Source of the DNA: a virus
Reading direction: 5' to 3' (one strand)
Virus record (IMG/VR): IMGVR_UViG_3300031772_000171
Coordinates: 1 to 32,492 of that record
Length of the DNA: 32,492 bases
Shown: positions 1-5,212 of the stretch, in pieces
How the letters are laid out: each line of letters opens with the position of its first letter
Position numbering within the stretch: the stretch's first letter is position 1
Program-made: the position numbers and the translations under genes
The notes under the pieces: generated by a model
The model's database searches: none
Seen by the model: only the letters and a program-made list of their open reading frames with translations
Told to the model about the DNA's origin: nothing

Positions 1-23
1 CTCAAGCTACGATTTGTAGACTC

Positions 24-743
24 ATGGGACGATTTAGAATTCCCGTTGCTCATAAGAGCAGGTTTTCAATGACTCATGAAGATATTATTCGTCGCGTCAT
101 ACGTATTGGAAACATGTCTGTCGTAGCCAGAGAAATTGGATGTTCAAGAGAATGGGTACGTCAAGTCTGTGTTACTCGAGGACTCACTGCCAAGAAGATA
201 CGTCTAATGAACCGTAAAGAGAAACCACCCAGGATTGATTATCTCGAATTTTACCACAAACCATCGAAGAGTTGGTATGTCAAATATCGAGGTACAGATG
301 GACGAATGAAGAAAATAACACGATCCAGATACTTCATGCAGCAGAAACTAGGGCGTCTTCTGCTTCCTAGCGAGAGGGTCATCCATGGGAATCTTCAAGC
401 TGATGATGATGGCATGGATAATTTAAAACTTGTCCGCAACCGAAGAGAAGCAGGTCTTCATACTCAATCAGTTTTAAAAGAGATCCGAAAGGAGCGTAAA
501 TTTGATAAAGCAAGAGCGCCAGTTCAGTCGGGAAATAGCGACAACAAGAAACAGACTGAAGAAGAAATTGGCAAAGCTGAAAAACCGAGTGGCCAAATTA
601 CAGCAAATGCTGGCATCAGCAGAAGAGAATATTTCAAAAGGCTTGAAATGCTCGGCTTTCATCCAGTTGAAACCAAGGAAAATGGAACTCATCCGGACGC
701 TGAAGAAATTCGACATAACCGCAGTTACGATGCACCCGGGTGA
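24..743 (+). CDS. HTH protein with a degenerate HNH-like domain (possibly 5'-partial)
   Basis: The first 60 residues look like a helix-turn-helix (VVAREIGCSREWVRQVC, about residues 32-48). About residues 75-145 resemble the AP2/HNH layout of phage homing endonucleases: WYVKYRGTDGR, then QQKLGRLLLPSERVIHGN and DNLKLVRNRREAG. In the usual family the core reads V-H-H-x-N-G-D-x-x-D-N. Here it is V-I-H-G-N-L-Q-A-D-D-D, so the paired histidines are not intact and nuclease activity is doubtful. The frame is open upstream to the window edge and no ribosome binding site precedes the ATG, so the true start may lie outside. The last 80 residues overlap the next gene in another frame and look like non-coding shadow, so the stop may be displaced by a frameshift. 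It may be a DNA-binding remnant of an HNH gene. Confidence 0.6.
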   Translation: MGRFRIPVAHKSRFSMTHEDIIRRVIRIGNMSVVAREIGCSREWVRQVCVTRGLTAKKIRLMNRKEKPPRIDYLEFYHKPSKSWYVKYRGTDGRMKKITRSRYFMQQKLGRLLLPSERVIHGNLQADDDGMDNLKLVRNRREAGLHTQSVLKEIRKERKFDKARAPVQSGNSDNKKQTEEEIGKAEKPSGQITANAGISRREYFKRLEMLGFHPVETKENGTHPDAEEIRHNRSYDAPG

Positions 744-957
744 TGCTTATCTTACTTATAAAAATCAGTTTAAAATACGAATGACGTTCCTTCTTGGACC
801 AAATGGCAATTTTGATCATGTAATGAAGTTAAATGTACCAGATTTTATAATCAAGCGCAAACATAAACTTGAGATCTTAAAAAGAGAGGCGATTCGTAAG
901 ATTAAGGAGACGATTAAAACTCATGCTTTACTCTCTGCGCTCCCTGAAACGATTTGA
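502..957 (+). CDS. Coiled-coil phage protein of unknown function
   Basis: Not recognised. The start is a TTG at 502 preceded by AAAGGAG at 487-493 with 8-nt spacing, a strong translation signal. The N-terminal 45 residues are very basic and heptad-like (RLKKKLAKLKNRVAKLQQML), which predicts a coiled coil. The rest is a compact alpha/beta-looking segment ending in a Lys/Arg/Ile-rich helix (residues 110-140). It overlaps the preceding HNH-like frame by 242 nt and the following gene by 35 nt. Because this frame has the better ribosome binding site and more protein-like composition, I take it as the true coding frame between 502 and 743. A basic coiled coil could bind nucleic acid, but that is inference. 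Confidence 0.62.
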   Translation: MIKQERQFSREIATTRNRLKKKLAKLKNRVAKLQQMLASAEENISKGLKCSAFIQLKPRKMELIRTLKKFDITAVTMHPGDAYLTYKNQFKIRMTFLLGPNGNFDHVMKLNVPDFIIKRKHKLEILKREAIRKIKETIKTHALLSALPETI

Positions 958-1852
958 GCAAACTCATGTGATTATGGGTTGTTTTGTGGAGAATAGTCCG
1001 ATTGTAAAGGAAAGATGGCGAGCGATGAATCTCGACGAAACCTTGAAATTCGAAGGTCCAATTAGGGTAACCAAATCATCAGATGAAGATAATGTCAAAG
1101 TAGCACTTTGTTCTGAATTTTGTGATAAATATCCAGTTCCAGAAGGATTTTTTAGAGTAGAAAGTATTTCTGGAGTCACAATCTATAGGTATCCATTTCT
1201 AAGTTATCCATTGCGAATGTACCATCGGGAGAAGGCTATACTGAAGTGCAAAGAATTAGCCAAACAGGGCACACCCGTAATTGTGGCTCATGGCAAACAG
1301 TGCTTTCAATACGATTTCGAGAAAGCTGGTAAAATTGCCGATGGTGATTTCGTTATCGAATATGATGGCGAATTCATGGTGATGCGTTATGATCCTGCCG
1401 GAGCAAAGACGCTCTCTCCACAGAAAAAAGTGCCGCCATTCATTAATTCGGTCCATAAGCATGGATTCATGTATGTACATGAACTCCGCAAGATGTTGAT
1501 GATCATGCAGGGTTGTATTCACAGTCAAGATGACATGCGCAAGCTTGTGTACTATATGAAATGGTCATACGATACATCACCACGACGCGAGTTCTACGCC
1601 GCGCAAATATTGGCAGCCAAAAGAATAATTCTCAAGTTACATGGCCAGGCAGCCTGGAGGAAAGGTTGGAGAAGAACCGCCAATATCTATTCTGAATTCA
1701 TGTCAGAATCAATAGAGGCTTTGCCTGTTATGAAACAAAATAAATGGCCCTGGAATAGTTTGGCTAAGTTTGTTGTGGAAGAAAAACAATGGTTAGAAAC
1801 ACGTCGAAATAAAGGGAAAAAGACGCCACAGGCTAGAGTCAAAACACCTTAA
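923..1852 (+). CDS. Phage protein of unknown function, 309 aa
   Basis: Not recognised. ATG at 923 follows AAGGAGA at 904-910, a somewhat long spacing of 12 nt; an in-frame ATG at 974 is an alternative. The middle (about residues 95-160) reads like a small beta-rich domain (TPVIVAHGKQCFQYDF, GDFVIEYDGEFMVMRYD). The C-terminal third is helical, aromatic and basic (YYMKWSYDTSPRREF, RKGWRRTANIY) and ends in a Lys/Arg-rich tail. No signal peptide, membrane segment or metal-binding cluster is visible. It overlaps the end of the preceding gene by 35 nt, consistent with translational coupling. It is the last gene before the intergenic hairpin at 1879-1941. Confidence 0.7.
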   Translation: MLYSLRSLKRFEQTHVIMGCFVENSPIVKERWRAMNLDETLKFEGPIRVTKSSDEDNVKVALCSEFCDKYPVPEGFFRVESISGVTIYRYPFLSYPLRMYHREKAILKCKELAKQGTPVIVAHGKQCFQYDFEKAGKIADGDFVIEYDGEFMVMRYDPAGAKTLSPQKKVPPFINSVHKHGFMYVHELRKMLMIMQGCIHSQDDMRKLVYYMKWSYDTSPRREFYAAQILAAKRIILKLHGQAAWRKGWRRTANIYSEFMSESIEALPVMKQNKWPWNSLAKFVVEEKQWLETRRNKGKKTPQARVKTP

Positions 1853-1857
1853 AAAAT

Positions 1858-1867
1858 GGCATAAGAT
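1858..1867 (+). promoter_or_regulatory. Candidate phage promoter motif GGCATAAGAT
   Basis: GGCATAAGAT lies in the gap between two plus-strand units. Close matches lie at 24612-24621, 26072-26081 and 29388-29397, always in the gap before a plus-strand gene block. It resembles an extended -10 element (TG-N-TATAAT-like), but no good -35 box is visible at the usual distance. The role is inferred from position and repetition only. Confidence 0.35.
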
Positions 1868-1878
1868 GGTTGTAAAGA

Positions 1879-1941
1879 GTGGTAAACATTGGCTGTTCTC
1901 TTAGTGTTCCCAGGAGGACTCCAACAGTCAATGTTTACCAT
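1879..1941 (+). promoter_or_regulatory. Large intergenic hairpin with a Shine-Dalgarno sequence in its loop
   Basis: Arms 1879-1897 and 1923-1941 pair over 19 positions, with two G-U wobbles and no mismatch. The core arms are GGTAAACATTGGCTGT and ACAGTCAATGTTTACC. The 25-nt loop holds AGGAGG (1912-1917). An in-frame ATG for the next gene lies in the 3' arm at 1931, and a second, better-spaced site (GGAGG 1949-1953, ATG 1961) follows just outside. There is no U-tract, so it is not a simple terminator. It could control translation or be a protein-binding inverted repeat. Confidence 0.7.
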
Positions 1942-1960
1942 GGTTCCTGGAGGATGCGTC

Positions 1961-2287
1961 ATGTCGATGTCAAAACAGGATGCTGCCAAGGGGTTCTTGA
2001 GGGCTCATGACCAATGGGTCAAAACGGCTAAGAAACTACAAAGAGCCCGAAAGATCTTTCTGAAAGTCACCAGAATTGATGAGAAGATCCTCAATGTCTA
2101 TCATGTTGGTCGCCGTTGCCTCGAACCCGATGAAATAGCCCTTAAGCTCTACAAAGTTTGGAATGCTGTCACAGAGAGGGTTGTCAGTATTCCCAAACTT
2201 CGGAGAATGATGAAACTGCATGATCCTGACACCGCCAAAGATTTCGCCAAGATAGTTTGGGTTCACGAAGTGCGCATCATCAAGTAG
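1961..2287 (+). CDS. Small basic helical phage protein, 108 aa
   Basis: Not recognised. I chose ATG 1961 because GGAGG at 1949-1953 gives a 7-nt spacing. An upstream in-frame ATG at 1931, inside the preceding hairpin, would add ten residues. The protein is mostly helical and basic (QWVKTAKKLQRARKIFLKV, LRRMMKLHDPDTAKDFAKI) with no cysteine cluster or membrane segment. A perfect 9-bp hairpin begins at its stop codon. It is the first gene of a plus-strand set with 2340-3017 and 3014-4024, and their joint role is unknown. Confidence 0.68.
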   Translation: MSMSKQDAAKGFLRAHDQWVKTAKKLQRARKIFLKVTRIDEKILNVYHVGRRCLEPDEIALKLYKVWNAVTERVVSIPKLRRMMKLHDPDTAKDFAKIVWVHEVRIIK

Positions 2288-2309
2288 ACTCTGATCCCGC
2301 ATCAGAGTC
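2287..2309 (+). other. Intercistronic hairpin at a stop codon
   Basis: GACTCTGAT (2287-2295) and ATCAGAGTC (2301-2309) form a perfect 9-bp stem with loop CCCGC. The first base of the stem is the last base of the TAG stop of the preceding gene. No U-tract follows, so it is more likely an RNA-processing or stabilising structure, or an operator, than an intrinsic terminator. Confidence 0.75.
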
Positions 2310-2339
2310 AGATTCAGTGGATGGGCGAAGGAGAAAAAG

Positions 2340-3017
2340 ATGGGCCAAGCACCACAGGTAGAAGTCCTCAAGAAGTTTGATGTTTCCTTCAAGGCGCAGG
2401 TAGGCCCTCAGGAGATGGAAAAGGTCCTGAAGGTCAGAAGGGAACAGAGGATCAAGCCCAAATATGATGCCAAGTTGAACGATATCGAGACCAAGAAACA
2501 CGAACTCGAGACGGCACAAGCCCTTCGCAAGGAAACCAGCGGCAAGATTATTGACCAGAAGTTCAAGGAGATGCGGAATGGGTTCTCCGTGCTGACCAGG
2601 TACCTCGGTATCAAAGACAAGGTGCTCGTTGTCAACAAAGCTGTTCAGGATATACCCCGGAAGACCGCAAGAGGTATTCAGCCAGGCCTCAAACTCCAGA
2701 TGGATATCGGTTGGGAAGACCCTCGGGCGAAAGTTGCCAACATGAAGATTTTCTTGCGTGGATCTATTACCACGTGCAAGATCATCTCGGTTCCCAGTAC
2801 CCTGAAAAAGATGGATCTCTTCATCGAACACATCAGGAAAGAGATCGAGAAGCTCGAGGAAGAGGCCGTGGCCATCAAGAAGCAACTCATGGCAGTCCCC
2901 AAGGAAGTGGAGGAGGACATGGCTTCTCTCTACGAGAAGATGATGCTTTCGACTCCGGAAGGGCGGACCATGTTCGGCATGACCGCGCAGAAAGCTCTCC
3001 CTGGTCCCAAGCCGTGA
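2340..3017 (+). CDS. Coiled-coil phage protein of unknown function, 225 aa
   Basis: Not recognised. ATG 2340 is preceded by AAGGAG at about 2327-2332. Two long charged helices are evident. One at about residues 22-80 (EKVLKVRREQRIKPKYDAKL, ETKKHELETAQALRKET) and one at about 150-200 (FIEHIRKEIEKLEEEAVAIK, VPKEVEEDMASLYEKM) predict coiled coil. Between them is a compact segment with LTRYLGIKDKVLVVNKAV. There is no signal peptide or membrane helix. The stop overlaps the GTG start of the next gene (GTGA at 3014-3017), so the two are probably coupled and may work together. A structural or assembly role is possible but unsupported. Confidence 0.75.
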   Translation: MGQAPQVEVLKKFDVSFKAQVGPQEMEKVLKVRREQRIKPKYDAKLNDIETKKHELETAQALRKETSGKIIDQKFKEMRNGFSVLTRYLGIKDKVLVVNKAVQDIPRKTARGIQPGLKLQMDIGWEDPRAKVANMKIFLRGSITTCKIISVPSTLKKMDLFIEHIRKEIEKLEEEAVAIKKQLMAVPKEVEEDMASLYEKMMLSTPEGRTMFGMTAQKALPGPKP

Positions 3018-4024
3018 GTAAAGAAATAGCCCTAGAGGTCCTTGAGGATCAACCTCTTTGCAAGACGTTCAGGATCCTCGAAACCAATTCCGAGATCCTT
3101 GCAGCAGAAAAAGTGGCCTTCATCTCGGTAGACGATCCCCACAGTAATGATCAACTGATTATGCAGGCTGTTCTCCATTTCTTTGGGAAAGAAATCAAAT
3201 ATCATCCCAACTGGTACTCCTATCACAGGGATGGTCATCAAGTTTATATCGTTTTCTCTCAGGAAGTCTTGGATGCTCGTGGCGGGATCGGATGGAAAAT
3301 CGAAGAAAACATAGCTGACGAGGTTCATGCAGGTCATGAATACTTGGCCATTGGTCCGATCTCCACAAGTACTGCCGCTGCTGCAAAGAGAGCAGCCATC
3401 AAGTTCACAGAAACCGACAGTCAGTTCTCTTGGGAACACGCAAATAAGAAGAGCGAAAAAATGCCTCTCTTCAGGGTCGAAGTGGATGAAAAGCGTAGCC
3501 GCATCGACTTAAGGGCAAAGCACATCAAAGCATACCCAAGGAAAACTGGCATGGTTCGCCTATACACGTTGGAGAGTTGGATTGTCAAAGTTCTCGAAAG
3601 ACATTCGGTCCTCCAAGAGCAGATTGCAGATTCGATTCCGCGAAGTAATAGCTGGAGTCGAGACAGAGGAAATTATAGAAATCAAGGATACAGTCTGCAT
3701 CTGCGTGCCGATGTCAATAAACGACTCGCGCTTATTATCATCGTGAGGAGGATGGTAGAAGAACTGGCAAAAGGCATCCAGAAGTACGGCGACGAGAAGT
3801 ACGATCCTTTGGTGTACCGCCTAGTAGAGACAGAAAAGGGATACAACTTCTCGTGTTACCAACAATTCCTGATGGAGGCCGAGGCTGCACTGCCCGAGAT
3901 GGGAACATGGGCTAAAGATGTTTCCGATTTGCCAGAGGGCAATCGGGAGGCAGCCAGGAAAGATCAAGAGTGGTTTCACGAGTTCTGCAAGCAGGAGGTG
4001 GCAGACAGCAAGAAAGGACCATGA
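3014..4024 (+). CDS. Phage protein of unknown function, 336 aa
   Basis: Not recognised. The same open frame extends upstream to 2711, but that part is the shadow of the preceding gene. The natural start is GTG 3014, overlapping the upstream stop in GTGA. No strong ribosome binding site is seen, as expected for coupled translation. The N-terminal 150 residues alternate strands and helices (EKVAFISVDDPH, HQVYIVFSQEVLDARGG, HEYLAIGPISTSTAAAAKRA). The central part is basic (KHIKAYPRKTGMVRLYTLES) and the C-terminus is helical and acidic, ending in KKGP. The TGA stop lies inside the palindrome at 4020-4035. The function is open. Confidence 0.72.
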   Translation: MSKEIALEVLEDQPLCKTFRILETNSEILAAEKVAFISVDDPHSNDQLIMQAVLHFFGKEIKYHPNWYSYHRDGHQVYIVFSQEVLDARGGIGWKIEENIADEVHAGHEYLAIGPISTSTAAAAKRAAIKFTETDSQFSWEHANKKSEKMPLFRVEVDEKRSRIDLRAKHIKAYPRKTGMVRLYTLESWIVKVLERHSVLQEQIADSIPRSNSWSRDRGNYRNQGYSLHLRADVNKRLALIIIVRRMVEELAKGIQKYGDEKYDPLVYRLVETEKGYNFSCYQQFLMEAEAALPEMGTWAKDVSDLPEGNREAARKDQEWFHEFCKQEVADSKKGP

Positions 4025-4035
4025 CAAATGTCATG
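4020..4035 (+). repeat. Palindrome CATGACAAATGTCATG over a stop codon
   Basis: CATGACA-AA-TGTCATG is a 7-bp inverted repeat with a 2-nt centre covering the TGA stop of the preceding gene. The longer string ACCATGACAAATGTCATG (4018-4035) occurs again, in the sense direction of the protease gene, on the minus strand near 16846-16864. It could be an operator or a small RNA hairpin. Confidence 0.6.
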
Positions 4036-4400
4036 CCAGAAAGGTCTCAAAAGGAAGACCATTAAATTGTCTGCCTCGCTTTCCTGCAAAACTGCTTGCC
4101 AAAAGGCGATTGGTTGTGCTCTTCACGTAGGAACGTCGCGTGCAGGAGCAGTGTTGTTACCAGACGTTTCGCTGGAACAGGACAGGCCTGGGTGGTGCAT
4201 GGTATGCACTACCTACAAGAAAGGGAGGAGGTCGAATGGGCCATGTGGTGCGTTGAATGCGCCGGATCAAACCCACGTGTCGTGATCAATCCTGATCTAA
4301 AAGGCCAACGCGCAATAGCGCAGTCCTCAATCCCCCAATCCAGCGAACGCCCTGGGGGGAGTGCTCTTAAACACGCGACATCCTCGTGCTTGTGATTCAA
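4036..4400. other. 365-nt 3' region with no confident gene; 12-bp hairpin inside
   Basis: Between the last left-block gene and the terminator several short frames are open, but none has a good ribosome binding site with a protein-like product. The best is a frame from ATG 4203 to a stop near 4395 (QEREEVEWAMWCVECAG near its start), for which I would give about 0.25. Its ATG lies in a strong hairpin, tgggtggtgcat (4189-4200) with atgcactaccta (4204-4215): 12 pairs including two G-U, and a 3-nt loop. The region may be a long 3' untranslated segment or a non-coding RNA. No tRNA-like T-loop was found. Confidence 0.4.
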
Positions 4401-4401
4401 G

Positions 4402-4438
4402 AAAAAGGGGCTCCTCCGTTTGGGGGAGCCCCATTTTT
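4402..4438. terminator. Bidirectional intrinsic terminator between convergent blocks
   Basis: GGGGCTCCTCC (4407-4417) pairs with GGGGGAGCCCC (4422-4432) over 11 positions (one G-U) with loop GTTT. ATTTTT follows on the plus strand and AAAAA precedes, giving a U-tract in both directions. It ends the left plus-strand block and also the minus-strand structural operon, whose last gene (tail tube) stops at 4449. Confidence 0.93.
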
Positions 4439-4448
4439 AGCTCGTAAT

Positions 4449-5186
4449 CTATTTGACGGTAACGATATTGATCGGGACTAGTCTATCGTATTGTGCGCTC
4501 ACGCCTTCAGCAACGAGAACTGAAGAGGCATTTACGTTAAAGGAGTGCGCCTGGAGATAAGTGTCCTCGAGATAGAAAGCCCCATATGCCTGATCCTGAG
4601 CATCGCGCAGATACACCATGAGTCCCAGAGGATGATCAAATAAATCAGAAGCCAGGTTGATGAAGAAGTCAGTGTTCTGACCTTTGGGATTTTGATTATT
4701 AAGGGCACGTCCATAACCAGCAGTATCCTTAATTGGCGCGATTAGATTAGGCGGAGGTCCTTTGATATCAGCTTTTGATAGTTTGTTTGCACCTGGAGGC
4801 ATTTTGGTTGGAGGATAGTAAGCATACAGAACTCTCAGAAGGGAAGGACCCCAGTAGAGAATTCTGCCGAGGGTAATGGCACCAACTGTGCGACCAGGGA
4901 TGTGGTACGCACGTTTGGAACCGATCTCGAACATTTTCTGAATCATCTTATTCTGATTCAGACCAAAGTTCTCGACGATTCCAATAGGGAAGGCTACATC
5001 AGCACCCGCTCTGTCTACATCTAATTCGGGTCCCGAATTAGCCTGACTTAATCTGGGAGGTCCAGCAGCAATCAAAGTTGTTGCCGCATTGACAAACTGA
5101 CCGCCCTGCAGATCGGCCTGGACATGGTTTTGCCAGAACTCCCAAGTGCTCAGGGAGGTCGTTACTCCGCTGTTGCTTTGAGCCAT
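4449..5186 (-). CDS. Tail tube protein
   Basis: Probably the inner tail tube subunit, polymerising inside the sheath to form the DNA conduit. It is 245 aa, lies directly after the sheath gene, and is the last gene of the structural operon, the usual sheath-tube order. The sequence has the beta-rich, Gly/Ala/Asn-containing composition of tube proteins, with a conserved-looking core (ENFGLNQNKMIQKMFEIGSK, RTVGAITLGRILYWGPSLLR) followed by FFINLASDLFDHPLGLMVYL and a C-terminal beta strand pair. ATG 5186 is preceded by AAGGAGAACTGAA. There is no membrane segment and no E-L-x-K peptide of the head proteins. Identification rests on position, size and these motifs; no alignment was possible. Confidence 0.82.
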   Translation of the reverse strand: MAQSNSGVTTSLSTWEFWQNHVQADLQGGQFVNAATTLIAAGPPRLSQANSGPELDVDRAGADVAFPIGIVENFGLNQNKMIQKMFEIGSKRAYHIPGRTVGAITLGRILYWGPSLLRVLYAYYPPTKMPPGANKLSKADIKGPPPNLIAPIKDTAGYGRALNNQNPKGQNTDFFINLASDLFDHPLGLMVYLRDAQDQAYGAFYLEDTYLQAHSFNVNASSVLVAEGVSAQYDRLVPINIVTVK

Positions 5187-5212
5187 TTCAGTTCTCCTTC
5201 ATTCGCCCGGGC

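Noticed and set aside
1889-1960. Longer N-terminus of the 108-aa protein from 1889
   Set aside because: It begins inside the left arm of the hairpin without a ribosome site; 1961 is better, with 1931 as a possible second start.
2711-3013. N-terminal extension of the 336-aa gene frame (Gly/His/Asp-rich)
   Set aside because: It lies antiphase inside the 225-aa gene, has composition typical of a shadow frame, and the GTG at 3014 forms a natural GTGA junction.
4201-4340. Possible tRNA in the non-coding tail
   Set aside because: No T-loop or anticodon arm with correct spacing; only a simple hairpin is present.
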